Numbered from the stretch's first letter, positions 1 to 12,850 are shown. The stretch is 64,000 nucleotides of DNA from Neurospora intermedia (GCA_037102815.1 BTPP01000005.1:558001-622000), one strand, 5' to 3'. Program-made: numbers and translations. Notes: generated by a model from the letters alone, not told the origin.

Positions 1-314
1 GTGCTTCTGGTTTGTCTGGGCAATCGCATCCAGCCTTGGCCCTTTTTTTGCCGGCGGCCGGCCCAAGCCAAAGGGAACTGTCCAGACAGAGTGTCCATCC
101 CGCAGTCTGCAGCTAGTCTACTTGGTTAAATAAAATCTGTCGCGATCCATCATCACATCCGTGACTCCGTCTCTTTGCCAACGCAATCCATCTTCCGCCA
201 GTTGCGCATATTCTTCCCCTTGATTCTTTGTTGTTGACACCCAACGTCGTCAACGTCGTTTATTTGGTTATACTCTTTTCTAATCTCTCCGCCCCGCGGT
301 CAAACATATTCACA
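1..314 (+). promoter_or_regulatory. Upstream region and 5' leader of PHO88
   Basis: No gene is seen here. The stretch immediately precedes the PHO88 start codon, is pyrimidine-rich towards its 3' end, and presumably contains the promoter and leader. No TATA box or other named element could be assigned. Confidence 0.4.
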
Positions 315-1065
315 ATGGGTCTCTCCCCGCAAATGTAAGAAACATGACCGCCTGCCGAACGCGCGAACAACGTGCCGCCGTGTCTCGACGTCGGGTCGCG
401 GCCAGAAGTCGGAGTCCAGTTGCTAACATACGTGTACAGCACCAATCTGATCATCATCCTTGGTATGATGCAGGTCGCCAAGAAGATTCCCTTCGAGGAC
501 CCCAACGTTCTCAACCTCTGCCGCGCTCTTTACGCGCTCAGCAATGTCATCATCCTCTGCATCCACCTCTACATCATGAACACCATCAACAAGAAGAAGG
601 GTATGTTGCGCTTCCTCTCCCTCGAGAGAGACGTGAATTCACAGTCTGCTGACTTTGGTCTTTTCCACAGACCTCACCACTCTCAAGTACGTTGAGCCGG
701 CGCCGATGGGTTCCACTGAGGAGGGCAAGCTCGTCACCACTACTATCCACGCCTACGATCTCGCCCAGTCCAAGCAGCTCCTTCGCTCCCAGATGATGGG
801 CGTCTTCATGATGGGCGTCATGCACCTCTACTTCAAGTACACCAACCCCCTCCTCATCCAGAGCATCATCCCCCTCAAGGGCGCCTTCGAGTCCAACCTT
901 GCCAAGATCCACATCTTCGGCCAGCCCGCCAGCGGCGACCTCAAGCGTCCCTTCAAGCAGTCTGCTGGTCTGATGGCCGGTCTCCAGGGCGGCGCTGCTC
1001 AGAGCGACAAGAAGGCTGTTGAGGCTGCCGAGCGTGCTGGCCGCGGTGGCGCCAAGGAGGAGTAA
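315..1065 (+). CDS. pho88: PHO88/SND3-family ER membrane protein
   Basis: Three exons, 315-334, 440-600 and 671-1065, give a 191-residue protein, close to the usual length of the family. The first exon encodes only six full codons and splits an Ile codon, so the protein starts MGLSPQI; this matches the short N-terminus typical of PHO88. A hydrophobic segment follows at once (residues 8-18), and a second lies near residues 40-55. The C-terminus is rich in Ala, Gly, Lys and Glu. In yeast the family member (Pho88, also Snd3) is an ER membrane protein first linked to phosphate uptake and later to SRP-independent targeting of proteins to the ER; the same role is inferred here. Both introns have standard GTAAGA and GTATGT donors and CAG acceptors. 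Confidence 0.93.
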
Positions 1066-1750
1066 AGCGATTTAAATCAATCGACTTTGGAACTACTGCA
1101 CGGTGCAGGAAAAAAAAAAAATTAAAAAAATTGGAAGGGAAGCAGGTTATACACGACCGTGCCGGCTATCATCTGGGTGGGTAATACTTTGTACCAATAT
1201 GGCTTTTGAAGCATTGGCAATTTACGTATAGACATGACATCCTTTGGTTCAGGTTAGACGGATGGGCGGTGGTTAATGGGATTAAGCAAATGGCGGATAA
1301 GCGAGGCAGTGAGTCCGCTTAGCAGCCTGCATTGCCAGGACATTGGAGTAGTAAACAATACACTACTATCTGGATTGGCATACTATTTGCTGACTTCAAA
1401 TGTCCTGTTGTTGTGGAATTGACTTCTTTGTCAGGTTGTCGCCATTGCCGAGGATGTGGCAATACTCTCTGCGGCGGACTCTGGCGCCTTGGAACGAGGC
1501 GGCGAAGCAGCATTTGCTTGTTTGGCTGATGCCTGCCGAATCGATCCAAACAGCGTCATCGAGGGGCCGATGCACAGTATTTGCTTTCGCGACACAGCAC
1601 GTTCTGTGAATGCACTTTCCTTTCAATAACCATTACCAATTCTCTGTATGTTTTGTTGAAGATACTCTTGAATGCCTCCTATTCTCTGATGACAACTCCC
1701 TCTCGCAATTAATCTAATCCAACACTGCGCCACAGCCAGCAACATCCACA
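1066..1750. other. Intergenic, no gene seen
   Basis: This is the 3' flank of PHO88 (with an A-rich tract near 1110-1130) followed by the upstream region of RAD14. The short open frames on both strands lack domain-like composition and credible splice context. Confidence 0.5.
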
Positions 1751-3235
1751 ATGGAACGGGCGTCCACTCCTCCAGCTCAAGCGCGCCGATCAACCCGATC
1801 AACAACCGCAGCACGTCCACCATCACCACCAACTCCCGCTGCCGATAGACGTCGTATAGTAAGCCACTCCATTCAGCCTGGCTCTATATTCATCGCACCA
1901 AAACTAACCAATCCTCCCCGTCCACCAGGAAGAATCCCGTCTACTTGTCAAAGACCTCCGCACTCAACGCGAAGCCGACCACCGCGCCGCCGGCATCCCT
2001 CTCCCCTCCGACTCTCTCCCACGCACCGCCTCCGGCATCGCCGCCACCGATGACATCCAGCTAGCCGGCGCCGCTGGTCGCGCGGCGGCGGCGGCGGCCT
2101 CCCGCAAGCGTCCGTTCACCTCGATCTCGCGAAATGACGTACCGGCTAGTAACCGGGACGCTCGCACGAGCACATCGACGACGACGACGACGACGACGGA
2201 TAGGAAAGATGGCAACAACGGCAGCGGCAACAGCGATGCAGGGGGAAGTTTACCCCCCATCTCACGCAAGTTCACCAAGTTCGTCGACTACAACTTTAGC
2301 GCCATGACAGACACCAAGGGCGGGTTCCTGTCGTTGGAAGATGATCCGTTCAACAAGCACTTGTCTGTTCCCACGAAGCCGGGACAACAGCCGTCAGGGC
2401 AGGAACAAAAGCCGGCGCACATGACGGCCGCGGAGTGGGAGCGGATGCAGTTGATTCGGAAGCTGCAGCGGACTAAAGCCGGGCCGTACGAGCCGGGATT
2501 GAGTGTGTTGACGGATAATAAGGAGACGAAGAAGAAGTGCAGAGAGTGCGGGAGTTTGGAAATCGACTTTGTGTGGGCGGAGACGTTTGGGTGCGCCGTG
2601 TGTGGCAAGTGTAAGGAGCGGTGGCCGGAGAAGTACAGTCTCTTGACCAAGACGGAGGCGAAGGAGGATTATTTGTTGACTGATCGTGAGTCTTTGTTCT
2701 TCTGCTTTAACTGCCTGCTCCATGATGATGCGAGATACTAACGTTGACTACTACTACTACAGCTGAACTCAAAGACCCCGAACTCCTCCCTCACCTCTCC
2801 AAACCGAATCCGCACAAATCCCACTGGCACGACATGATGCTCTTTCTACGATACCAGGTCGAGGAATATGCGTTCAATGTCAAGTGGGGGTCGGCGGAGG
2901 CTCTGGATGCTGAGTTTGAGAAGCGCGAGCAGGACAAGAAGAGAAGGAAGGAGGCCAAGTTCAAGGAGAAGTTGCTTGACTTGAAGAGGAAGACGAGGAC
3001 AGAGGCGTTTAGAAGGAACACGGGCAAGTTGGGCGGGATAGCGGGGGGGGATGGTGGTGGTGGTGATGGTACTAGTTCAACAGGGAGGAGAGGAAAAGCG
3101 ACCAAGTTTGGGGATACGATCAATAATGGAGGGAAGCATGTCCATGAATGGGGGAGGACGGTTGAGAATGAGGAGGGGATGACGGTCAAGACGTGTACGA
3201 CTTGTGGGATGGAGGTTGAGGAGTTGGAGTTTTAG
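1751..3235 (+). CDS. rad14: Nucleotide excision repair protein RAD14/XPA
   Basis: Exons 1751-1858, 1929-2685 and 2763-3235 encode 445 residues. The protein recognises or verifies DNA damage and brings in the repair complex in nucleotide excision repair in the nucleus. A zinc finger of the XPA pattern C-x2-C-x17-C-x2-C lies at about Cys240, 243, 261 and 264, followed by the conserved DNA-binding core (LLTDPELKD, then NPHKSHWHDM and LFLRYQVEEYA). Intron 2 interrupts the LLTDPELKD motif and has a clear TACTAAC-like branch site. The N-terminus is low-complexity (Ser, Thr, Ala; a poly-Thr stretch coded by ACG repeats) and is expected to be disordered. The tail carries an H-x-H and CTTCG arrangement common in fungal RAD14. 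The family in Neurospora is, as I recall, represented by mus-43. Confidence 0.93.
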
Positions 3236-4737
3236 AAGGGCTGCTATGCTTGGGATTTGATTTTGGAGTTGGCGGTTGGAGGAGTTTACTTGTATACCCA
3301 TCATATCTTCATAACGGTGATGACTTGATCAATGGATGTTACTATCAACCCAGGTGTATTAGATCATCTTGATCACTGCAGACAACACAACCTGAAGGCG
3401 CCAAGCTTTCAAGTCCGTCGCTGAGCTCCCCTGAGCTTCCCCTGGACGTCACCAAGTCCTCGGGTCTGTGCACGGTGCATGTTCCGATCTGTGCTTTCTT
3501 TATTGAGTTTATCATGGATGGAAGCGCTGGCCCCTGACGCTGGAAAAGGTGATGGCAATTGCGGCCTTGCAGCATCCGAATTTTGTGATTTGGTGTTGTT
3601 AAAATAGGAGCCAGTGACACCGGCAAGTCGAGATGATAGATTCCCTTCCTGTTTTGCAACAGAACAGGCAAACTTGAGGTTTTAACTTAGATAATGAGTT
3701 TTCAATAGACGCGCATGGTGAATATCAATATCTTGACTGTGAGTTTCATGGCGCTTTCGTTGAATGGCAGCATCGATAGTCGAGCTAGGAAAAGGAGCGA
3801 TAATGCGACAGGACAGATAACACGCAGGCCAATAAGACACTGCCATGGTGTGTTTAGTCACTTCAGCTTCCAATTGGACGCTGCAAGGACCAAAGCGCGC
3901 TTGCCAGCTGCTGCACCGCAATCCCGTCGTTACCACTACAGCAGTCGCAGCGCAGTGCAGCGGGCAGTCGCCAGTGGTGAGCTCTCTCGCTCCAACCAAC
4001 GCAGTGCGTTTATCTGCCACCCGCAGGCATCGAGCCTGTCTTAGGTTTTTGGCCAGCAGCCCACTTTGCTAGGTCGTTGGAGTGAGACCGGAGCTACGCG
4101 CATCATAACGGAACCTTGGTTTGAACCACCATCGCAAATCCAGGGACTCGTGCCATCATCTCTTTTTTTTCTTTTCACGTCTTCGCTTTTTATCCCATGT
4201 CTTAGCATACCCCAACGCAAGGGAACCAGGACCTTTTTGCAGATCAGGGTCACTCCTCCCGCTTTTTCAAGCCGCCGCGGATCAATTGACGGCGTCCACC
4301 CCCCCTTGTGGCTTTCACTTCTTCTAATTCCACTTCCAGCCAAGGCACGCAGATACGTAGCGTAGCTGGCCGACGAACGGATCGCATTCGATACACTACC
4401 GCGACGTAACGACCTTCGACTGCCCGACTGCCTGCCTCTTCTTGCTTTGTTGCTTTTCTAGCCTCGGACTACGCACTCGACTACCTGCCTACCACCACAC
4501 CGCAAACAAACCCAAGGGGGAGACGAGGGTCCACGCGGTCCCTCACCAGCTCAGCACCACTTGTCGACGCTGTGCGCTCTGACGATCGTCGTCCGGCTGG
4601 AATCTCCCACGTCAATTGCTCCTCCCCTCGATTGCTTAGCCGCCGACCGACCGACCCACGCCAGCCTCGCTTCTTATCGTCGCGAAAAGCTTCGCAGGTT
4701 TTAAGCTGTCGCTTCGACCACCCAAGATCGCACAGCT
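3236..4737. other. Intergenic and long 5' leader before striatin
   Basis: About 1.5 kb without a supported gene. Frames of about 100 codons at 3682-4365 are read on both strands and look like chance. A pyrimidine tract near 4160-4190 and the C-rich, ATG-poor stretch up to 4737 look like a long leader for the striatin gene. Confidence 0.45.
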
Positions 4738-5588
4738 ATGGGCACCAACGGCGTTCATGTCTCGTTTGGCGCGGGCCATGAGATGGGCGGGGTAATGGGC
4801 AATGGCTCTGGTCAGCCGCCCGCGACCGAGTATACACTCCAAGGTTAGTCGGTTCAGGCACCAGCACCAGACCAAACTACTTCGTTGTCAGGGCTAACAC
4901 TCGTCATGCAGGTGTCATGCGCTTCCTCCAGACAGAGTGGCACCGTCATGAGCGCGACCGCAATGCCTGGGAGATCGAAAAGCAGGAGATGCGCGCGAGG
5001 ATAGCGAACCTCGAGGGTCAGGCCAGGAGAGCAGACGCGACACAAAAGGCACTCAAGAGATATGTCTCGATACTCGAAAAGAAGGTCAAGGAGCAGAGCG
5101 CTGCCCTAAAGTCTACTGGTAAAGAGAAGGGAGCTGAGGGTGATGCTGACGCGGAGGCCAACAAAACCAAGCTTGACCGGTCCGCCCTCATACAGGAAAA
5201 GTTGCGCCGTAAGCACACTTCTTTCATCCTGTCTGCTAGCACGTTCTGACACATCCTCACAGCAAACACAAAGCTCTCCGGAGCCCCTAACGAGGCCGAG
5301 AACATCGAGATCGGCCCTCTAGACGACGAATCCGCGCGCAACGAACTCAAAACTTTCCTCGATCAGTGTCAGGCCGAGTTTACTTATCTGATGGTGACGC
5401 CAGCCAACCCGCAACCACCACGAGAATCCCCGCCCTTGCCTATCCTAGACGACTTTCGCGAGGGTGAAGCCATGAACCAGCAGCTTGAGCAGTCCTACCA
5501 GCGTTCTCAACAAAGCCAGATTCGGGACCTGCTTGCCCAGCAGGCAGCTGCTGCTAATGCTACTACGACTGCTGCCGCTCTGCAGAAT

Positions 5589-5624
<36 letters not shown>

Positions 5625-7491
5625 CAACAACAGCAACAGCAACAGCAACAGCATGTAGCTGGACCGCGGCCGCAGACTAACCAGCCACCGAAGGGATATG
5701 GCGAACTGCAAGGGGCGCCTATGGAGCGTTCATCCAGAGGACAGCAGCTACACGAAATCCTGAAGAGTGGTGAAACCCCCGATTGGTCAGCTTCGATGCA
5801 ATCTCAGCCAGCCGAAGAGCCAACTTCTGCGCTCAGCAAGGCGCCTCCGATGGTTAGGGGAGATGGACGTGAGCCGGCTGCCCCAAAATCTGCCTCGACC
5901 ACGGATGCATGGGACTTTAACGAATCCAACTTCCAGGATCCTACCGCGATGACACAGCCGACCCCGCAACAGTCTTTTTCCAGCAGGCCTGACACAGATG
6001 CCTTCCCCAGCGCCGAGAACCTAACCAAGTCTCCTAACCGTGGAGCGCTCTCCCATCGAAGAAAGAGCTCGAGCGGTATGGCGCGTAGGCGGAGCGCCGA
6101 GCACGAGCTTTCGCTTGGGTCCCTGAACCAGAAGGCAGAGGGTGCAATGTTCAAATTCCGCTTTGGCTTGCGTGGTCATCTGGATGTGGTACGGACGGTT
6201 ATCTTTTCGGGCGGCGGAAGCCCTGGCGAGCCTGAGATCTGCACGGCGGGAGACGACGGCTTGGTCAAGAGGTTCCATATTCCTGACAGGCACATTGGCC
6301 AACGAAATGCTGATGGAGATCTCGATGTTGCGGCGGACTTTACACATCGCGGCCATAGTGGGGCCGTGTTGTCTCTTGCGTCTTGGTCGCCATCCCCCAA
6401 CTTCTCCACCGGCGGTCGTGCTCAGGGTGATGGTTGGATTTTCTCTGGTGGCCAAGATGCCACGATTCGCGTGTGGGAAAGAGGAAGGGTTGACCCCAAG
6501 GCCACCCTAGATGGCCATACCGACGCTGTTTGGGCGCTTTGCGTCTTGCCCACGAATCTGGGTGCCATTTTCGGTCAGACCAATAGCCACGGTCCACCCG
6601 ATAGGATTCTGTTGGTGTCCGGAGCGGCGGATGGGACTGTCAAGGTGTGGGCTGTCAGCGCACCTCCTCAACTTACGTCACCCCAACCGGGACCAGCTCG
6701 TCGTGGGCCAGGCGGACGTGTTAGGGGCAACTCCATGAGCTCTGGCTCCGCATTCCCCAGCTCGCCACAGCCGACCACGGCATCCAACTCTCCCTTCCAT
6801 CATACGCTTGTGCATACCATTAAGCGGGCCAACTCGGAGGCTAGCCCGACGTGCATTACTGCCCTCAGTCCCAACGGTGAGACCTTTGCTGTCAGCTACG
6901 CGGATGCCGCCATCATTGTCTACGACACCCGCAGCGGAGAGGAGATTGGAACGATGGCGAGCTTGGATACATATGACGGCACCATCAACACCGCCGTGAA
7001 CGCTGTTGTAGCGACAACCGTTGGATTGGATCAAACACAAGGCCCCGGTGGTGAAGATGAAACTAGTGGTGGGCCTACCGGGGGTGGCCGATCCATGGCG
7101 GGATCTGGCGTGGAGGGTACCATCATTTCTGGCCATGAAGATCGCTACATTAGGTTCTTTGATGCCAATAGCGGTAAGTTGTGCTGTCTTGTGGGAAGCA
7201 TATGTACTTGATGAAACTAACTTGCTCTCAGGTCAATGCACATACAACATGCTAGCCCATCCAGGATCCGTCTCTAGCCTTTCTCTCAGCCCCGACGGCC
7301 GCGAGCTCGTCAGCGCCGGACACGACATGTCGCTGCGCTTCTGGTCCCTCGAGACAAGGTCATGCACGCAAGAAATGACTTGCCATAGGAGCATGCGCGG
7401 CGAAGGTGTCTGCGCCGTCGTATGGAGTCAGGACGGAAAATGGGTGGTTAGCAGTGGTGGAGACGGCATGGTCAAAGTGTACGCGAGGTAG
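4738..7491 (+). CDS. ham-3: Striatin, STRIPAK scaffold (HAM-3/PRO11)
   Basis: Exons 4738-4843, 4912-5208, 5263-7173 and 7232-7491 encode 857 residues, near the length of Neurospora HAM-3 and Sordaria PRO11. The N-terminal striatin domain (about residues 32-105) contains [14 protein letters not shown] followed by a coiled coil, the region known to bind caveolin and dimerise. A run of 21 glutamines lies at about 244-264, then Ser/Pro-rich sequence, then the [13 protein letters not shown] motif near 430 that opens a WD40 propeller extending to the C-terminus. Striatin is the regulatory B-type subunit that links PP2A, a GCK kinase, MOB3 and STRIP proteins; in these fungi the complex is needed for hyphal fusion and fruiting-body development. 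The stop codon is the first of eight TAG triplets in frame. Confidence 0.95.
5589..5651 (+). repeat. CAG/CAA microsatellite coding poly-Gln
   Basis: Twenty-one glutamine codons: nine CAG, five CAA, then alternating CAG and CAA. The pure CAG block is the part most likely to vary in length between strains. It lies in the linker between the striatin domain and the WD40 repeats, where length change should be tolerated. Confidence 0.95.
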
Positions 7492-7970
7492 TAGTAGTAG
7501 TGGTAGTAGTAGTAGTTGCCGTCTGTGTCACGACCCGAGAGAGAGATGAGGATGTATAACTTGGGCCTTCAGTTCCTTTTCGGCCCATTGTGTATAATGA
7601 ATTCCTATTTTGGTGGGGGGAAGGAGATGGGAATAGGGGGGGTATTGTTTATTAGCTAGGTGCTTACTTTTATCATCCTCTTCTTTTTTTTGGAAGGGGG
7701 GGTTCTTCCTTCTTGCCCTTTTCCTGTTAGTATGTATCACACCGACATACGCTCATTGCGTTCCTCGGGGCCGCGCCGCCGTTCAGTTTCCTTTGTCGTT
7801 TTTTCTTTTCTTTTTTTTTTTTTCCAACATCATTGCTAGCTATACCACGTCACATTAAACATGGATGAGCATCAAGCGGATATCGTCGTTTCCAACTTGC
7901 TTTTTTGGGGGGGAGGGGGGAGGGTTTCGGTGGGATGGAGGAAAAGAGGGAAAGAGGGGAGGTTTGAGTA

Positions 7971-8002
7971 GAGATGAGATGAGATGAGATGAGATGAGAT
8001 GA
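7971..8002. repeat. (GAGAT)6 pentanucleotide microsatellite
   Basis: Six tandem perfect GAGAT units followed by a partial unit. It lies in intergenic DNA with no coding role visible. Confidence 0.9.
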
Positions 8003-8216
8003 AAGATAGAATGAAAGAAAGAAGCGGGAGTATTACCAACACAAGGAATGACAGGCGTTTCAACCAAAGGGGAAACAAATTCGTCGGTCGGTCGGTCGTA
8101 GAGTGAGTGAGTGAGTGAGCGTGTTGTTATGGATCGATCCCTGTGACAGCTGCTGAGAAGGCTGGAAATTGAACCCTTTCGTCAATGCGGTGGTGTTGCT
8201 TACGTGGTTGTAGCCA

Positions 8217-8248
8217 AGAAGAAGAAGAAGAAGAAGAAGAAGAAGAAG
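8217..8248. repeat. (AAG)n trinucleotide microsatellite
   Basis: About ten perfect AAG units in intergenic DNA between striatin and the tRNA-Asn gene. Confidence 0.9.
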
Positions 8249-8797
8249 CCTCGAATGCGTAGCATGTAGACTTGTGTAGGACGTAATATTTTAATTCAGA
8301 GGTACTTCTTCCGTCCGACGCATTCCACTAACTTGACTAGGTGGTGGTGACCGCGAAATATCAATAAGAGGTAACAATGAGAATCCTTTACCAGGCAGGC
8401 CTGGTGTAACATGTTTTTTTTTTCCCTACCTACCTGGATATCTTGTTCCTTACTTGGGTATCTGATGATAGAATACCGGCGACAGCTGAAGTTGATGCAA
8501 ATGTCAATGGTTTAGACAATCGGGTAAGTAACCAAGAATGCACCAGCAGCGCCAGGGAGGTAAAAAACCAGAGACCAGATCAATCACGAGCACCGCCATT
8601 GAGGTATTTACGAGTGAAGTTAAAGGAGAAAGAAAAGTTCATATGCTGGGTGAAGGGTGTTGCGAGTTGTTAATATATTGAGCAATAGCACTTTCGGGTG
8701 CACCTAGCTTGGGAAGATAGATGTCCATGATGGCCTACATAGACGCATAACTTGGCGCAGCAAACCAATAACAACACGGATTGGTTTGCAATTCGAT

Positions 8798-8871
8798 TCC
8801 CTCGTGGCGCAATTGGCTAGCGCGTCAGACTGTTAATCTGGAGGCTGTAAGTTCGATCCTTACCGAGGGAG
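8798..8871 (+). tRNA. tRNA-Asn (anticodon GUU)
   Basis: A complete cloverleaf can be drawn. The acceptor stem pairs TCCCTCG (8798-8804) with CGAGGGA (8864-8870), and the discriminator base is G at 8871. The D arm is closed by GCGC/GCGC. The anticodon stem TCAGA/TCTGG encloses the loop CTGTTAA, which reads GTT (Asn). The T arm GTAAG-TTCGATC-CTTAC includes the internal B box. No intron is present. It decodes AAC and, through wobble, AAU. It stands alone between protein genes, as is usual for fungal nuclear tRNAs. Confidence 0.96.
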
Positions 8872-8891
8872 GTTGCGAAAACCGAAATTCA

Positions 8892-8901
8892 TTTTTTTTT
8901 T
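8892..8901 (+). terminator. T10 run, RNA polymerase III terminator of tRNA-Asn
   Basis: Ten consecutive T residues begin 20 nt after the tRNA 3' end, which is the normal stop signal for RNA polymerase III. The resulting trailer would be about 20 nt. Confidence 0.8.
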
Positions 8902-11900
8902 GGCGTTTTTGTAGTTGTGTTTGCTTTTTCTTTTTTTCTTTCTCCGGTTCTCTCTGTCTCTCTCCAGTTTTGGACGATGTGCATAGTTCTTTTGCTTTTC
9001 TTCTGCTTTCGTGGGCATTCGGTCCCCGAAGGCAATGGTTAGTTAGCACGGGTGTTTCTACCTTACAAAAGAGTTTACAATGCGACACGTTTTTCTTATG
9101 AACCAACATGGAACCACACGAACAATACAGAAGTTCCCGACTCTAAACTTTCCGAAAGATGACCTAGTCCACTCGATAGTGTGATATCTGAACGGTCCAC
9201 ATAGATTTGCTTTCCATGCGTTTACGTTAACCATTTCCTTCACACCTGCCACTCTCACGACCGAACCAGTCGGGCCTCAAGAGCAGCAACCGCGGGGTAG
9301 TCTAGTTTAGTCTCGTCGACATGACAAGCTGAAATTATCAATCATCATCAATCGCCAACAAGCGATCAGGATGGACTAAAAAAGAATCTCCATCGTGTAG
9401 TCAACTTATCATGATCTGCACCCCGACCGGTAGGGGTAGGAAACATGAGCATGGCTCATAGGCGTATCGGGGCGGCCTACCGAGACTGGGAATCGTCCGC
9501 TTGACCACACCCCGCTGAATCCTATCGACAACGTATCTTCCTCGGTCGGACTTTCAGAATGTCGCGAAATAGATTGCGTGATTCGCGCTATGTTTCTCTC
9601 CAGTTTATGTCGCAATTGTTCGTTTTGCGGAGGGGGAAGGCGCCCGGGTATAAGAGGTCGCAAGACTGATGTCTCCGAATGGCATCTTCTTACTAGGCAG
9701 CTGTGTAGTCTAGAGGAAGGAACCTGCTGAATCTGGTAGGTACATAGCGGTCGCTTGGGAATAACGACTCGGGAGGGAATAAGAGAGGTCAGATAGGTGT
9801 GATTTGGGAGTGCAGTTCTAGGTAATGTAGCTTACCTAGTGTACCAACGAGCCTACCTACAAACAGTAGGTAGGTGCCGTGATCGTCAAGTGATCCGGTG
9901 GAACTTTGGAAGGGCCGAGATTCGAGATCTTCATTCAACCTGTCAACCGCGGCGCATCATCATCATGTCGATAATCTCACTTCTTCAACTTGCACTTCAA
10001 TGGTCAAGCCACCCAGCCACCCACCAGCCACCAAGCAAGCCACATTCCACGGACCACCACGACTTTAGTACAGACATCAGTCATCATTCATGCGTTGATC
10101 ATATACCGACTACGTACCGTGATCTGCCGGAGCAAGAACAAAAGCCCCACGTGTTGAGAAGGTAATATGGAGGCGGTATCCATGCATCGGTCGCTGTCGT
10201 GGTATGTACCGACGTACAGTACGAGGGTAGTATGAAGCGCCATTTACCCAATTTGCAACGAAAGTGAGATGAGGGATGAAGGCTTGGGTATCTAGGTATG
10301 GCGATTAGCGGCAGGGCAATGAGGCGATTGGATCTGGATCTAGATCTGATTTCGCAAGCAATTGGATCACCGATACATGGTGTTCTTATTAGGAAGGAGG
10401 GAGTTATGGTAGGTGCCGTGATGCCCGTGATGAAGCGCGAACTTCGGATGGCGTCAATCCAAATCACCGCATCTCGTTGCTCCTCCTTCCCCCACTTCAA
10501 CTTCAAGCGACGGCTAGACCGGTCCGCGAGTCAGTCAATGCCCACGTTCAATGCACCTTCCAGTTCAAGCCGCTTGCCGAAACAAAAAAGACACTGCCAA
10601 TATCTCCTCGGAGGACACCGACCGAGCCGAATCTTTTCCATTGACTTCTGCGTGGACATGAGATGTCTACTATCCGACTCCTGTCGCCAGCCGCATAGCT
10701 ACCTCTTCTGGTCAAGGAGAGATCCAGTTCAGTCCAGTCCAGTTTGGGCAGTTCAGTTCATGCCGGCTGCCCGCGCCTGGTTCCTCGCTCGATCACACAC
10801 ACTTCAGCTTCGTAGGTAGGTTCCATGTCTTCTCTCAGCTGTCTCGATTAGAAACCCAATTCCGAAACCCTGGAAGGAACACCAGAAAGAACCCCCGTTG
10901 ACAACCACGTTGATGCCTGCTGCCTTGCCCTCTACTTTTGTTTTTGTCTTTTTCTGTGCTGCCACAGATGATGAAGGCGTCTTCGTGCCAACAATTCGCG
11001 CGCTCAGCCGCTCGACGCTGAAAGGTTCCCAAGCTTGAGTTGACTGGCGATGGAACTGGCATCCTCACTCACTGGCATCCATCCACATCCTGACATTGCG
11101 CAAAATCGCGTATTCATCAAGACATTCTCCGGCTGTGTAACCTACTGCGTACTCCATGTAACCTTGAAGTCGTGTGCATCTGACCATCGTCCATGGGTTG
11201 TTTGTTGATGGCTCTAATTGCCGTCTGTCATTCATGTAACGTCTTTCGCCTCAAATCAGCCAACCAGCCAACCAACCAACTTAAACCAACTTCAACCAAA
11301 TCGGAACCGCGGCAACGATAGGCAATGGAGGTACCTCGCCAATTTGTGATTATCGGCATATCATTCAACTTTTTTCATGCAAGCCATCGAATCAAACTGA
11401 GCCAGTCAAGAAGGGTGGCGCGGAGGACAGGTTTAATGGCTAGCAGTAATTCCTCAAAAAAGAAGGTGTGTAGGACTCGCTGTGGGTGATTGATTGATTG
11501 ATTGATGGACAGCAGAAATGACCGTGACAGAAAACGGCGCGGGCGCCTTCATCCACTCATGCCGACACTACCGCCGCCACGGCAGACTGGCGCCACCATC
11601 TTCAAGTAAAGTACTGTAGTGCTGATTCTTCAACCGTCGTCGATTCAGACACGCGCGAATGTGTAACCTCACTTTCTTATTTCTGCAGCCCTTGTAAACG
11701 ATGAGAGCCTCACAGCCAAGAGACAGCCAAGAGATGACATTGCGGCTCAGGCTGCGACGTAAAGGGATCCCGCCAAGGCGGCTTTTACAAGAAGCGAGAA
11801 ACACTCATTCAGCTATCCAATCGCTCTCGTTCGGGAAACTACCAAGACTTGTTGACTTCATGTCTGTCTGTCTGTCTAGACTCGAGTTAGGTTTCTCTTC

Positions 11901-12850
11901 TGCATGCAGCTCCCTCCCACATCCCGCCTTTTTGAGACATCTTTCTTCAACAGCTCGCATCATGTACAGGGGGGTTTTCAATCCATATTCGTTAGTTCCG
12001 TTTCTTGTGTTTAACCGAGGCGGTGTGAACCATGGAAATTGTGTTTTGCAGACAAATCTTAGGTTGAGCTTTTGTTAGCGCGAAACCCTGCAACTTCAAA
12101 GAGATGGGATTACGGCGGTCCTATTGGTCCAAACCGAATTAAAGAGGAGGAATAATTGATAAGTGTCCCACATACCTACCTACATCACACCTACCTATCC
12201 ATCGAGCCATCCTCAAAGTGAGTGAGTGCTGAAAGAGTTCTTTCTTGCAAGTCACACGTGTAATACCCTGGTGGTTAGAGGGTTGTACTCCGTAGTTGGC
12301 TGGATTCGACCGAGCGGTTACTTGTTTCTCCAGGCTTTGTCCTGGCAAAGAAGCTTGGTACCCCTGAATATCACCCATGTCCGGATTTATCCCCACGCTA
12401 TACAAGCCAATTACCTTGTTTTGCTGTGTCTGGATGCTACGTGGGGTATCGGCCTGCAGGTCTCTATTCGAGGTGTAATTGGCGCCGAAAAGCGTGGGGA
12501 TGAAATTCGACATGACGGAGTGCCTGGAGATGATATTGCGGTACACTAAAGAAAGTGCGGACCGAAAAGGCACATGTGAGAGGGAGCTTCCGTGACTGGA
12601 TCATGTTGAGGTTGAGGTCACATAGATAAGCTTCGAACCCCGGCAGTCAACCACAGTCACCTTCCAAGAAGTGCCTCCTTCCTCTTTTGGTAGGTTCTTC
12701 TTTCCTGTTGGTTTTCATATGACTTCTTCGCTCGCTTCCCTCGTGATGATCATCATATAAAACCAGAGAGGTCCCTCGCTCCAGGAAAACACTCAGCAGC
12801 CAGCCCTCAGCGCCGTAGAGATCTAGGTATCACAAGCATCGTTAGCCACC
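8902..12850. other. Gene-free stretch of nearly 4 kb
   Basis: No credible gene was found on either strand. The longest frame (10298-10819, plus) has random-looking composition. The stretch carries several copies of an ACCTACCT motif (9868, 10814, 12174, 12189), a GATT tetramer array near 11488 and TCTG repeats near 11862. It ends in the promoter of the aspartyl protease. A long regulatory region or an unseen non-coding transcript is possible. Confidence 0.45.
12756..12762 (+). promoter_or_regulatory. TATA box of the aspartyl protease gene
   Basis: TATAAAA lies 95 nt before the start codon, within the usual distance for a fungal secreted-enzyme gene with a short leader. Confidence 0.65.

Larger units (their letters stand above)
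7492..8797. other. Intergenic, microsatellite-rich
   Basis: No gene is seen. It holds simple repeats: TAG triplets just after the striatin stop, a GAGAT pentamer array (7971-8002), GGTC and GAGT tetramers (8088-8119) and an AAG array (8217-8248), plus several homopolymer tracts. The rest is unremarkable. Confidence 0.6.

Noticed and set aside
10298-10819. A 173-codon frame in the gap before the protease
   Set aside because: Composition is random, there is no domain and no splice context; such lengths occur by chance in GC-rich gaps.
12270-12330. Possible tRNA from a GGTCGAATCC sequence on the minus strand
   Set aside because: The B box lacks a conserved T and no acceptor or anticodon stem can be paired.
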